Assembly: GCA_017448965.1 (NCBI GenBank)
Contig: JAFSKK010000007.1
Location: 49,193 to 113,192, forward strand
DNA length: 64,000 bases
Direction: 5' to 3'
DNA from: Bacteroidaceae bacterium
GTDB taxonomy: Bacteria > Bacteroidota > Bacteroidia > Bacteroidales > Bacteroidaceae
Both the position numbers and the translations under genes were made by a program. Shown one piece after another: positions 36,204 through 44,406 of the stretch; the first letter of the stretch is position 1, and each line of letters begins with the position of its first letter. Below the pieces are notes generated by a model that did no database searches, was not told the DNA's origin, and worked only from the letters and a program-made list of their open reading frames with translations.

Positions 36204-37883
36204 TTATTGTCGCACCATCTTGATGACATCGCTCGTGAAATCCACCACCGCCAAGCGGTGGGTGACAAAGATGATGGTGCTATGTGAGAAATGCTGCTTG
36301 AGGTTTTCAAGCAGCTTTTTTTCTGTCTCCACGTCGAGGGCGGAAGTGGCCTCATCGAGTAGCAATACCTTGCAAGGATGCAGGATGGCGCGTGCGATGG
36401 CGATGCGTTGGGCTTGACCCTCGGAGAGCCCGCCTCCTTGCTCAGCGCATTTGGTGTCAAGCCCGTCGGGCAGATTGAACACGAAGTCGGCCATCGCCAG
36501 ATGGAGCGCATGGTGCATCTCTTCGGTGGTGGCATCGGGGTTGCCCATTTGCAGGTTCTCACGGATAGTGCCGGAGAAGAGGGTGTTTCCCTGCGGAATG
36601 TAGGAGAAGTTGCAGCGGAGGGCAGGGGAGAGAGGGAGTGATTGAGAGAGGGGGAAGCTTTCTCCGCTGGAGGTTGTGTAGGCTTCGGCTTTTCCCTCGG
36701 TAGGATTGATCAGGGCGAGGATGAGGCGGATGAGTGTGGTTTTGCCGGCTCCTGTCTCGCCCAGGATGGCGGTGAAACTGCCTGGGCGGAAATCGTGGGA
36801 GAAATGCTTGATGACGGTGCGCCCCTTTTGGGTGTAGAAGTAGGAAACGTCGTCGAAGCGGATGCCCACGTTGCCCTCCATCGGGATGGGCTCTCCATCT
36901 TCTTCGAGAGGCAGTTCCTCCAGTTCCATCAGACGTTCGCAGGAGGTGAGGCTGTTGACGAAGATGGGCAGCAATCGGGCGGCATCGAGCATGGGTCGCT
37001 GGATGCGGTTGATGAGTTGGGTGAAGGCCATGAGCACACCCACGGTGATGAGGCCGTCCTGCAGTTGGAAGAGTCCCCATACGAGGGCGACAAGGAAAGC
37101 GCCCGCAAAGCCCATGTTGACCAATGTCTTCGAGAAGATGGAGAACTTGGCGCGACTCTTGATTTGTTTACGAAGCAGCCCCTGCCGTTGTTCCAGTTTG
37201 TCCACCATCGAACTTTCACGTCCCAGTACCTTGATGACCATCTTGTGCTGGATGCTCTCTTGAATGATGGATTGGATGGCCGAGTTGCTGTCCTTGATGG
37301 TGCGCACGATGCGGCGCATGCGTCTGAAGTAGATGCGTGAGAGGATGATGAAGATGGGCGAGGAGACGATGACGATGATGGCCAGTGTGCGATCCATCAC
37401 GTAGAGATAGATGAACGAGGCGATGAACTGTGTGACGACCACCACCGTTGTGGGCAGGATTTCGGTCATCAGTTCCACGATGTCGCCCACGTCGCCAAAG
37501 AGGCGGTTGATCACGTCGCCGCTGTGATACTTCTCGATGCCGTGCCATTTTCCCTTGATGAGTTGGCGGAAGAAGAACTGCTGCATCTGGTTCTGTGTCT
37601 TCACGCCCAGCACGGCGCGGATCCATGTGGCGGCGATGTGCATGAGCATCTCGGTCAGGAAGACGGCTGCCAGCAGCACCGCTGTCCAGATGATGTTGCC
37701 CTCCTTGGCGTGGGTGGCGATGTCGGTGAGCGATCGGATGGTGTCAACGCTCAACAAGCCCAAGCCCACCAGCGAGAGGCCGATGAGCATGTTGAACAGG
37801 GCCTGCAGGCGGCAACTCTTGTGGTGTCGCCACAGCCAAACCATGATTTGTTGGGTGGAGTATTTTGTTTTGTTGATTCTCAT
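36204..37883 (-). CDS. ABC transporter, fused permease and ATPase (exporter type)
   Basis: A 559-residue half-transporter of the inner membrane. The N-terminal ~300 residues contain about six transmembrane helices (FNMLIGLSLVGLGLLSVDTI; AVLLAAVFLTEMLMHIAATW; VVVVTQFIASFIYLYVMDRT). The ATPase domain has Walker A GETGAGKTT (about 372-380), the Q-loop region SYIPQGN, the signature LSEGQAQRIAIARAIL (LSEGQ instead of LSGGQ) and Walker B KVLLLDEATSALD. There is a short insertion between Walker A and the Q-loop (TTSSGESFPLSQSLPLS). The substrate is unknown; the family includes lipid, peptide and drug exporters. It is downstream of nadK on the same strand, separated by 250 bp that hold a tandem repeat. 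Confidence 0.92.
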   Translation of the reverse strand: MRINKTKYSTQQIMVWLWRHHKSCRLQALFNMLIGLSLVGLGLLSVDTIRSLTDIATHAKEGNIIWTAVLLAAVFLTEMLMHIAATWIRAVLGVKTQNQMQQFFFRQLIKGKWHGIEKYHSGDVINRLFGDVGDIVELMTEILPTTVVVVTQFIASFIYLYVMDRTLAIIVIVSSPIFIILSRIYFRRMRRIVRTIKDSNSAIQSIIQESIQHKMVIKVLGRESSMVDKLEQRQGLLRKQIKSRAKFSIFSKTLVNMGFAGAFLVALVWGLFQLQDGLITVGVLMAFTQLINRIQRPMLDAARLLPIFVNSLTSCERLMELEELPLEEDGEPIPMEGNVGIRFDDVSYFYTQKGRTVIKHFSHDFRPGSFTAILGETGAGKTTLIRLILALINPTEGKAEAYTTSSGESFPLSQSLPLSPALRCNFSYIPQGNTLFSGTIRENLQMGNPDATTEEMHHALHLAMADFVFNLPDGLDTKCAEQGGGLSEGQAQRIAIARAILHPCKVLLLDEATSALDVETEKKLLENLKQHFSHSTIIFVTHRLAVVDFTSDVIKMVRQ

Positions 37884-37987
37884 GTAGTTCTTGTTCGCTT
37901 GACCTTTCGGCCTTTCAGACGGTGCGGATGTGCCTCCCGTTCCTTTCTTTCAGAACCTCTTCGGCAGGACTTCCGTTGCCTCTGAAT

Positions 37988-38057
37988 CGGTGTGACTCAG
38001 ACCGTGGGGGTCGGTGTGACTCAGACCGAGGGTGGCGGTGTGACTCAGACCGTTTTT
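37988..38057. repeat. 24-bp tandem repeat, about three copies
   Basis: Units at 37988-38011, 38012-38035 and 38036-38057 share CGGTGTGACTCAGACCG followed by a G-rich or T-rich spacer. Each unit can form a small hairpin (CGGT with ACCG). The repeats lie in the gap between nadK and the ABC transporter gene, on the untranslated side of both. Confidence 0.9.
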
Positions 38058-38133
38058 GAGGTTGTGGAAGAACCCTGTCGGAGGATGTGGCGTAGAGTCG
38101 AACGAGGCAGTGACGTTACCGTTTCTGGGGGTG

Positions 38134-39018
38134 TCAGCCTCGGTTGTCGGCTCCCCACATCATCTTCTTGCGGAGGGTGGAGAAGAAGCTTTGTCCTTGC
38201 CGTGTGACCACCTTGATGCAGTAGGGCGCTTTGCGGATGCGCAGGTGAATGTTGTCGGGATAACTCTGGCTGCGGCCATCGAGCGAGATGAGGAAACTGT
38301 GGCTTCGGCTCTCCACGCGGAGGGATATTTCCGTGTCGTCGCACAGTACGATGGGACGCATGTTGAGGCTGTGGGGTGCCACGGGGGTGAGGCAGATGGT
38401 GTCGCTCTGTGGCACGATGATGGGACCGCCTACGCTGAGCGAGTAGGCCGTGCTTCCTGTAGGGGTGCTGACGATGAGTCCGTCCGCCTGGTAAGTGGTC
38501 AGATATTCGTCGTTGATGTCGGTGTGGATGGAAATCATGGAAGAGATGTCGTGCTTCAGGATGGCAATCTCGTTGAGGGCAAACGGATAGTCCTTCAAAT
38601 CCATCTCATCGCACGAGATGTTCAACACGCTGTGCCGTTCCACACCGAAGTTCCCGCCGTAGATGTCGGCCATCGTCCCCTCAATGTGGTCGGGCGAGAA
38701 ACTGGCCAGAAAGCCAAGGCGCCCTGTGTTGATGCCGATGATGGGAATCTCCTTGTCGGCCACTCGGCTGGCCACATCGAGGAAGGTTCCATCGCCACCC
38801 ATGCACACCACATAGTCGGCGGTGAAGTTGTTGTCACGAATGATTTCGCACTCAGGCACATGAATCTTCAGGTTGTCGCGCAGGAAAAGGTGAAACGCCT
38901 CTGGCATGGCCAACTCAGCCTTTCGTTCGGCAGCAATGGCGAAGAACTTCTGCACGGCGGCACTCTTTCGTTCCTGATACACATTGCCAAAAAGGGCAAA
39001 CTTCAGCTTTTTAGTCAT
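38134..39018 (-). CDS. nadK: NAD kinase
   Basis: A 294-residue cytoplasmic enzyme that phosphorylates NAD to NADP. Hallmarks are YVVCMGGDGTFLDVASRVAD (GGDGT, phosphate binding), IPIIGINTGRLGFLASFSPD, ALNEIAILKHDISSMISIHT (NE motif) and GLIVSTPTGSTAYSLSVGGP, all typical of the family in the expected order. The start at 39018 is 19 bp downstream of an AT-rich stretch and follows a minus-strand promoter candidate at 39080-39088. It is divergent from exbB. Confidence 0.97.
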   Translation of the reverse strand: MTKKLKFALFGNVYQERKSAAVQKFFAIAAERKAELAMPEAFHLFLRDNLKIHVPECEIIRDNNFTADYVVCMGGDGTFLDVASRVADKEIPIIGINTGRLGFLASFSPDHIEGTMADIYGGNFGVERHSVLNISCDEMDLKDYPFALNEIAILKHDISSMISIHTDINDEYLTTYQADGLIVSTPTGSTAYSLSVGGPIIVPQSDTICLTPVAPHSLNMRPIVLCDDTEISLRVESRSHSFLISLDGRSQSYPDNIHLRIRKAPYCIKVVTRQGQSFFSTLRKKMMWGADNRG

Positions 39019-39033
39019 ATTTAAGATTTTTTA

Positions 39034-39065
39034 TTTGTCGAATGAACGGAAAAACCGTACTTTTG
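39034..39065 (+). promoter_or_regulatory. Promoter of the exbB-exbD-tonB operon
   Basis: TTTG at 39034-39037, a 20-bp spacer and TACTTTTGC at 39058-39066 match the Bacteroidota consensus exactly. Transcription would start near 39072, leaving a leader of about 120 nt before exbB. Confidence 0.85.
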
Positions 39066-39079
39066 CATGCGAATAGGTC

Positions 39080-39088
39080 GCAAAGGTA
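39080..39088 (-). promoter_or_regulatory. Divergent promoter (-7 box) for nadK
   Basis: On the minus strand 39080-39088 reads TACCTTTGC, a full match to TAnnTTTGC. The -33 region is weak. It overlaps the early transcribed region of the divergent exbB promoter, so the two may interfere. Confidence 0.65.
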
Positions 39089-39191
39089 CGTTTTTTAATT
39101 GATAATTGCTCGTGCTCCATCGATAAAATGCCTTGCCGACCGCATAAATTGATACTTCTAACTGATAATTTATACCAATACAAGACTCATT

Positions 39192-39815
39192 ATGGAAGAA
39201 CTCAGCATTCTTGAGCTCGCGTCGAAGGGCGGGTGGATTATGATTGTCCTCGCCATTCTTTCGCTCATCGCAGTGTACATTTTTGTGGAACGTTTCATTG
39301 CCATCCGCAATGCTGGCAAGGACGACAAACTCTTTATGGATCGCATTCGCGACTACCTCAAAAACAACGATGTGAAGTCGGCCATCAACTTCTGCCGCAA
39401 CACCAACACGGCTGCTGCCCGCATGATTGAGCGCGGCATCACCCGTATGGGTAAGCCTGCCTCAGAAATCCAGACGGCTATCGAAAACACGGGCAACCTT
39501 GAGATTGCCACGATGGAGAAGCGCCTTCCTGTGCTTGCCACCATCGCTGGCGGTGCACCTATGATCGGCTTCCTCGGCACAGTTATCGGTATGGTCGAGG
39601 CTTTCTGGCAGATGAGCAACGCTGGCGGCAACATCGACATCAGCCTGCTGTCTGGTGGTATCTATCAGGCGATGATCACCACTGTGGGCGGTCTCTTTGT
39701 GGGCATCATCGCCCTGTTCGCCTACAACTATCTCGTGGCCAAGATTGATGGTGTGGTGAATGAGATTGAGGCAAAGTCACTGACATTTATGGACATCGTT
39801 AGCGAAGGGGAGTAA
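39192..39815 (+). CDS. exbB: ExbB/TolQ/MotA-type proton channel subunit
   Basis: A 207-residue inner-membrane protein that, with ExbD, uses the proton gradient to drive TonB-like transducers. Three hydrophobic segments are visible: GWIMIVLAILSLIAVYIFVE (about 14-33), LPVLATIAGGAPMIGFLGTV (about 115-135) and AMITTVGGLFVGIIALFAYN (about 158-180). The family motif GGAPMIGFLGTVIGMVEAFW is complete. It is followed 6 bp later by exbD. TolQ is the main alternative name; context with a TonB/TolA-like third gene leaves both open. Confidence 0.93.
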   Translation: MEELSILELASKGGWIMIVLAILSLIAVYIFVERFIAIRNAGKDDKLFMDRIRDYLKNNDVKSAINFCRNTNTAAARMIERGITRMGKPASEIQTAIENTGNLEIATMEKRLPVLATIAGGAPMIGFLGTVIGMVEAFWQMSNAGGNIDISLLSGGIYQAMITTVGGLFVGIIALFAYNYLVAKIDGVVNEIEAKSLTFMDIVSEGE

Positions 39816-39821
39816 AAGCCT

Positions 39822-40238
39822 ATGTTCAAAAGACGTACCAAGGTCACCCCGACGTTCAACATGGCGTCGATGACCGACATCATCTTCCTCCTGCTCATCT
39901 TCTTCATGATTACGAGCACGATGGTGTCGCCCAATGCCATCAAGGTGCTCTTGCCGCAGGGCAAGAAGCAAACCACGGTGAAGGCGACGGCAAGGGTGGT
40001 GATAGACAAAGACTTGAACCTCTATGCCGCTGCTGGCAACGAAAAGGAGGAACCTGTCACTCTGGAACAACTGCCCTCCGTGCTCAATGCGCAGGTGAAC
40101 GACTCCACTGAACTCTTCGTCTCGCTCTATGCCGACGAGGCTGTTCCTTATAAGAATATTGTTGAAATTCTGAGTATTGCCAACGAGAATCACTTCAAGA
40201 TGGTGCTCGCCACGCGACCACCTTCTGCCCGCGAGTGA
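39822..40238 (+). CDS. exbD: ExbD/TolR-type biopolymer transport protein
   Basis: A 138-residue protein with one N-terminal transmembrane helix. It starts MFKRRTKVTPTFNMASMTDI, then IFLLLIFFMITSTMVSPNAI; the aspartate in MTDI is the proton-carrying residue of the family. The periplasmic domain follows (KVLLPQGKKQTTVKATARVV ... SLYADEAVPYKNIVEILSIA). It works in complex with ExbB and the transducer encoded 27 bp downstream. Confidence 0.93.
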   Translation: MFKRRTKVTPTFNMASMTDIIFLLLIFFMITSTMVSPNAIKVLLPQGKKQTTVKATARVVIDKDLNLYAAAGNEKEEPVTLEQLPSVLNAQVNDSTELFVSLYADEAVPYKNIVEILSIANENHFKMVLATRPPSARE

Positions 40239-40265
40239 TGACGGCAAACAGGCTTCTTATTGCCT

Positions 40266-41291
40266 ATGGACAACAAGAATAAACAGAAAAACATGATGGC
40301 AGGGCTGGTCACCGTCTTGGTGCACCTGGTTCTGATTCTTCTTTTGGCCTTCATCACGCTTTCAGCCGTGCATCCCGACAAGGACAAGGAGGACGGTGTG
40401 CCTGTGCTTCTGGGTATGATGGAAGATGCTGGTGGAGAAGACTTGGGCGGTTTACCATCAGATGCTTCTTCTTCTGAATCTTCTGAGAACTCTGAATCCT
40501 CTACTGAGGCAGAGGAAGTGCCACTTGCTCCTGCACCAGAACCGAAACCTGCTCCTCAACCTAAGCCGGAACCAGCCACAAAACCCACACCCAAGCCTGA
40601 GCCAAAGCCAGCGGCAAAACCTCTCATCACGCAAGAGCAGGAACGCTCAATAGCCGCTGAGGAGGCTGCTCGCAAGAAAGCCGCAGAAGAGGCTGCCAAA
40701 AAGCGTGCTGCCGAAGAAGCCGCCCGCAAGGCTGCCGCAGAGGAAGCAGCCAAGAAACGCGCTGCTGAAGAGGCTGCACGTAAGAAAGCCGCAGAAGAAG
40801 CTGCCAAAAAACGTGCCGCAGAAGAGGCTGCTAAGAAGAAGGCTGCTGAGGAGGCACGTCGGAAAGCAGAAGCGGAACGACAAGCCGCTGCTGCCGCCAA
40901 CAGCCGTGTGACAGGCGCATTCGGCAATAGCGGAAACAAGGGAAGCAGTGGTAACACCACAGGAACAGGTGCGCAAGGCTCACCAACAGGCAATAGCAAT
41001 ACGGGTGCCACTACTGGCGTTGGTGGTTTAGGCACTTCTGCCAAGGTAGGCAATCGAACAGTTGTTTATCTGGCCAAGCCAAACTATGCCGACCCCAACA
41101 GCGAAGGAACCATTGTGGTTTCTATTCAGGTGAGCGCCACAGGAGCCGTCATTGGTGCCAATGTCACCAGCAGCACCACCTCATCTTCTGCCCTCAAGAA
41201 TGCGGCCATCGCAGCCGCCAAGCAATCGAAGTTCTCAGAGGGAGAGCACACAGAGAATGGTACGATCACTTACCGATTTAAACTCAAATAG
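40266..41291 (+). CDS. TonB/TolA-like energy transducer with long Ala/Lys/Glu helix
   Basis: 341 residues from the ATG at 40266 (MDNKNKQKNMMAGLVTVLVH); a TTG at 40260 is a weaker option. One N-terminal transmembrane helix (GLVTVLVHLVLILLLAFITL) is followed by a Ser/Glu-rich and then Pro/Lys-rich linker (about 85-125, EPKPAPQPKPEPATKPTPKP). A long helical repeat comes next (about 130-215) made of EEAARKKAAEEAAKKRAAEE-like units, much like TolA domain II. The C-terminal ~90 residues look like a TonB C-terminal fold (TVVYLAKPNYADPNSEGTIV ... AAIAAAKQSKFSEGEHTENG). It is mixed TonB/TolA in character. It would span the periplasm to drive outer-membrane receptors such as the SusC proteins here. Confidence 0.85.
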   Translation: MDNKNKQKNMMAGLVTVLVHLVLILLLAFITLSAVHPDKDKEDGVPVLLGMMEDAGGEDLGGLPSDASSSESSENSESSTEAEEVPLAPAPEPKPAPQPKPEPATKPTPKPEPKPAAKPLITQEQERSIAAEEAARKKAAEEAAKKRAAEEAARKAAAEEAAKKRAAEEAARKKAAEEAAKKRAAEEAAKKKAAEEARRKAEAERQAAAAANSRVTGAFGNSGNKGSSGNTTGTGAQGSPTGNSNTGATTGVGGLGTSAKVGNRTVVYLAKPNYADPNSEGTIVVSIQVSATGAVIGANVTSSTTSSSALKNAAIAAAKQSKFSEGEHTENGTITYRFKLK

Positions 41292-41295
41292 ACCT

Positions 41296-41844
41296 ATGAT
41301 TTATGCGTTTCTCGCCACGGGCTTCGAAGAAGTGGAAGCCATTGCCCCTATCGACGTTTGCCGTCGTGCAGGACTTGAAGTAAAGACCGTGTCCATCACC
41401 GACCAACTCACCGTTATGGGTGCGCATGGCATCCCCGTTGTGGCTGACTCCCTGTTTGAGGATAATGACTACAGCGACGCCGATATGCTCTTCCTCCCTG
41501 GCGGTATGCCTGGTGCCACCAATCTTGACGCCCATGTGGGTCTCCGTCAGGCGATTCTTGCGCACCATCAGGCAGGAAAGGCACTTGCTGCCATTTGTGC
41601 CGCACCGCTCGTGTTTGGCGACCTGGGTCTTACGGAAGGCAAGCAGATGACTTGCTATCCAGGCTTTGAGCAATACCTCACTGGTGCCACTTATACCGCA
41701 GCCCTTGTGGAACGTGACGGGCTTATGTTCACTGGTAAAGGCCCTGCCGCCGCGCTGGGTCTTGGCTATGCCATCGTGGAACATTTCTGTGGCAAGGCAA
41801 CTGCTGACCAACTCAAACAAGGCATGATTTATAATGACCTCTAA
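41296..41844 (+). CDS. DJ-1/PfpI family protein (YajL-like)
   Basis: 182 residues starting at 41296 ([20 protein letters not shown]); the longer open frame upstream overlaps the TonB-like gene and is not credible. The family signature is clear: the nucleophile-elbow cysteine in [20 protein letters not shown] (about residue 100), the glutamate in FEEVEA near residue 12, and [20 protein letters not shown]. Proteins of this group act as chaperone, deglycase-like or redox-sensing enzymes; the exact activity is debated. It overlaps ispD by 11 bp, indicating translational coupling. Confidence 0.93.
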   Translation: MIYAFLATGFEEVEAIAPIDVCRRAGLEVKTVSITDQLTVMGAHGIPVVADSLFEDNDYSDADMLFLPGGMPGATNLDAHVGLRQAILAHHQAGKALAAICAAPLVFGDLGLTEGKQMTCYPGFEQYLTGATYTAALVERDGLMFTGKGPAAALGLGYAIVEHFCGKATADQLKQGMIYNDL

Positions 41845-42544
41845 AGCCGTCATCATCGTTGCTGGTGGCAAGGGGCTTCGCATGGGAGGCGACATTCCCA
41901 AGCAATTCCTTCCCATGGGCGGCAAGCCCATTCTGATGCACACCATCGACCGTTTTCTCCAATACGACGAGGAAATGCAGGTGGTGCTTGTCCTGCCTGC
42001 AAGTCAGCAGGACTATTGGCGTTCTCTTTGCGAACAATACGACTTCCATCAGCCATACGCCCTTGCCAATGGTGGGGAAACCCGTTTCCATTCTGTCAAG
42101 AACGGATTGGCGCTTGTTGCTCCTGATGTTACACTCATCGGTGTACATGATGGTGTTCGTCCTTTCGTTTCCATCGAGACCATCCGTGCCTGCTACGATG
42201 AGGCTGCCCGCACAGAGGCTGTCATTCCCGTCACTGATGTGGTGGAGACCCTCAGACACATCGTTCCTACAGAGTCTTCCGCTCCATCTGAGCACTCAGC
42301 ATGTTCAGACTCCTCCGAAACGGTTCCTCGTTCTGACTACAAACTTGTTCAGACCCCTCAGGTGTTCTCTGCCAGCCTTCTCCGTCAGGCTTACCATCAG
42401 CCCTACACGGATTTTTTCACTGATGATGCCTCCGTTGTTGAACGTTTCGGCCATTCTGTCACTCTCGTTCCAGGCAACCGTGAGAACATCAAAATCACCA
42501 CTCCTTTCGATATGACCATTGCCGATGCTTTACTGCGAGGATGA
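41834..42544 (+). CDS. ispD: 2-C-methyl-D-erythritol 4-phosphate cytidylyltransferase
   Basis: A 236-residue enzyme of the non-mevalonate isoprenoid pathway. It has [20 protein letters not shown] (nucleotide-binding loop), [40 protein letters not shown] and the end [21 protein letters not shown] serine-rich insertion ([20 protein letters not shown], near residue 145) is longer than usual between the VVETLR and KLVQTPQVF segments; it would lie in the dimer arm. It is the last gene of the exbB-ispD run, and its stop is 22 bp from repeat copy 2. Confidence 0.95.
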   Translation: MTSKAVIIVAGGKGLRMGGDIPKQFLPMGGKPILMHTIDRFLQYDEEMQVVLVLPASQQDYWRSLCEQYDFHQPYALANGGETRFHSVKNGLALVAPDVTLIGVHDGVRPFVSIETIRACYDEAARTEAVIPVTDVVETLRHIVPTESSAPSEHSACSDSSETVPRSDYKLVQTPQVFSASLLRQAYHQPYTDFFTDDASVVERFGHSVTLVPGNRENIKITTPFDMTIADALLRG

Positions 42545-42566
42545 ACAATTGAGCAATCTCTCTAAC

Positions 42567-42737
42567 TTAAGTTTCGCAAGCTCCACTTTCTTGGAGTTAA
42601 AGAAGTTAAAGGAGTTAGAGGAGTTAAAGCCGAATGTATGCTGGCGTGAAAACTCCTCTCCACAGTTGACAGAGTATAGGCTTTAACTCCTATAACTCCT
42701 TTAACTCCTGAGCGGAGCGGTAACTTCTGAAAGTTGA
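42567..42737. repeat. Dispersed hairpin repeat, copy 2
   Basis: A ~171-bp element nearly identical to copy 1. It starts TTAAGTTTCGCAAGCTCC and has left-arm GRAGTTARR units, the GAATGTATGCTGGCGTG core and the right-arm inverted units. It ends GAGCGGAGCGGTAACTTC, then TGAAAGTTG. It separates ispD from the RyR-domain gene and so marks the left edge of the accessory cluster. Confidence 0.95.
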
Positions 42738-42811
42738 ATCTCTAAATTTACACCTGAGTCTGATTCTATGATAGGTGTTTTGTACTAATCTGCTAATATC
42801 AACCTAATCAC

Positions 42812-44254
42812 ATGCTTATCACCAGCACGACATATAAAGACCATCCGATGGCAGCCCGTGAAAAGGCCGCTGGCGAACGTGTTTTTATTGAAAATGATGA
42901 CAATACTGCCATCAGACGACTTCAAGAGGAATGTACTCAATATGACTTGGAGGCCAATGGGGGGGAGAGGTTGGAATGTTTTCTTGTTCTGAAAGATTTC
43001 ACCTCTTTGTGGTTGCTGCAAACCGTAGGATTGCCCAAAGAGATAGAGGCTAAGGTGGATGTGTTTGCCACAACGATGGAGGATATGATGGCAAAGACAT
43101 TCTTTGTGAAGTTGCCGAACATCCCTTCGACCTTCCCTTCGTTGGACAGGAACCCCATCGCGTTTGACAGCGATGTGACGGTGCATTTGGTCATTGTGGG
43201 CTTTTCTGCGATGACTGAGGCATTGGCCATCAATGCGGCGCTGGTGGCGCACTATCCGAACTATAACAGAGACACGAGGCTGAGGACTCGCATCACGATA
43301 GTGGATGACAACGTGTATGATGGCAGAGACCGATTGGTGCAACGTTATGTCCATTTGTTCGAGAACTCCTACTATCGGACGCTTGATTTGAATGATGTCA
43401 ATCCCCGCTGTGTACTGCATCGTCCGATGTATGAGGGCACACGGAAGGACTTTGTGGATGTTGAGTGGGAGTTTGTGAATGGAAACGTGAGGAACGAGGC
43501 GGTGAGGCAGAAACTGACGGAGTGGAGCACCGATGGACGCCAGCAGTTAACTGTGGCATTGTGTCATGCCGAGCAGGAACGCAACTACAGTGAGGCGTTT
43601 GGACTGCCTCGTGCGGTGTATGAGCAGGGAATCCCTGTGCTCTGCCATACGGAAGGAGGCGACATGTTGCGCATGGCGGCCAAGGAGGGTGCATACGCCT
43701 CGATTGTGCCGATGGGCAGTGAATGCTGCGACTTGAAGGTGTTGCGTGTGCTGAAGAAGTTGGCAAAAAGCGTGAATTATGTGTATGGCCATTGCTTCTC
43801 GTTGGCACCAGAAGACCCGATAACAGCTCCTGCTTCCATCGATGAGGAGGAAATGGAACGGCAGTGGGCACTGGTGGGCTCATTGCCCAAACAATATTCC
43901 AACATCTTCAATGCCATGACGTTGGGAACGAAGATGCACTCCATCGGTCACACCTCTGAGGACTGGACAGCGTATTATGCGCTGACGTTGGAGGAGATTA
44001 ACCTGTTGACAGAGGTGGAGCATAACCGCTGGAGTGTGGAGGAACTGATTCTGGGCTATCGTCCTGCCAATGAGGAGGAGATGGAACGGGTGGAGAAAGA
44101 CATCACACAGAAGAAGGTGCTTCGCAAGCAGAAGATTCACTATGACTTGCGTTCGTTCGACGATTTGAGGGCTGACAGCACGGGCAAGAACGTGAATGTG
44201 TATGATATGGCCTTGACACAAGGAATACCTTTAATGATAAAATCATGTATTTAA
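42812..44254 (+). CDS. Rossmann-like / RyR-domain putative sensor protein
   Basis: A 480-residue protein with no signal peptide or membrane helix, so cytoplasmic. A Rossmann/TrkA-N-like segment is at about 121-200 (TVHLVIVGFSAMTEALAINA, followed by a second strand RITIVDD), which suggests nucleotide binding. The C-terminal ~80 residues (about 400-476) match the RyR pattern: EVEHNRWSVEELILGYRPAN, then HYDLRSFDDLRADSTGKNVN, then VYDMALTQGIPLM. In bacteria RyR domains occur in conflict and signalling proteins and are thought to sense nucleotides or other ligands. The middle (210-390) is unassigned. The gene is framed by repeat copies 2 and 3; the stop codon lies inside copy 3. I infer the sensor role of the downstream protease module from position alone. 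Confidence 0.65.
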   Translation: MLITSTTYKDHPMAAREKAAGERVFIENDDNTAIRRLQEECTQYDLEANGGERLECFLVLKDFTSLWLLQTVGLPKEIEAKVDVFATTMEDMMAKTFFVKLPNIPSTFPSLDRNPIAFDSDVTVHLVIVGFSAMTEALAINAALVAHYPNYNRDTRLRTRITIVDDNVYDGRDRLVQRYVHLFENSYYRTLDLNDVNPRCVLHRPMYEGTRKDFVDVEWEFVNGNVRNEAVRQKLTEWSTDGRQQLTVALCHAEQERNYSEAFGLPRAVYEQGIPVLCHTEGGDMLRMAAKEGAYASIVPMGSECCDLKVLRVLKKLAKSVNYVYGHCFSLAPEDPITAPASIDEEEMERQWALVGSLPKQYSNIFNAMTLGTKMHSIGHTSEDWTAYYALTLEEINLLTEVEHNRWSVEELILGYRPANEEEMERVEKDITQKKVLRKQKIHYDLRSFDDLRADSTGKNVNVYDMALTQGIPLMIKSCI

Positions 44255-44402
44255 GTTTCCAAGTTGTATGAAGTTAAAGAAGTTAGAGAAGTTAAAGAAG
44301 TTAGAGACAATACTCTGTCAATAGCATAACATTCGTCTTTAACTTCTAAGCGAAGCGGTAACTTCTATAACTTCTGAGCGGAGCGGTAACTTCTGAAAGT
44401 TG
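44251..44402. repeat. Dispersed hairpin repeat, copy 3 (variant with inverted core)
   Basis: A ~152-bp element that begins over the stop codon of the RyR gene and ends 4 bp before the next start. The ends match the other copies (TTAAGTTTC at the left; GAGCGGAGCGGTAACTTC, then TGAAAGTTG at the right), and the arms are GAAGTTARR units. The core is different: its reverse complement (CGAATGTTATGCT, then TTGACAGAGTAT) matches the forward core of copies 1, 2 and 4, with about 20 bp missing. Confidence 0.88.
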
Positions 44403-44406
44403 TATT

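Noticed and set aside
38056-39024. 322-codon plus-strand frame
   Set aside because: It is antisense to nadK, whose GGDGT and NE motifs are clear.
41152-41295. Longer N-terminus for the DJ-1 family gene
   Set aside because: The extension overlaps the TonB/TolA-like C-terminal domain, and the conserved protein starts at 41296.
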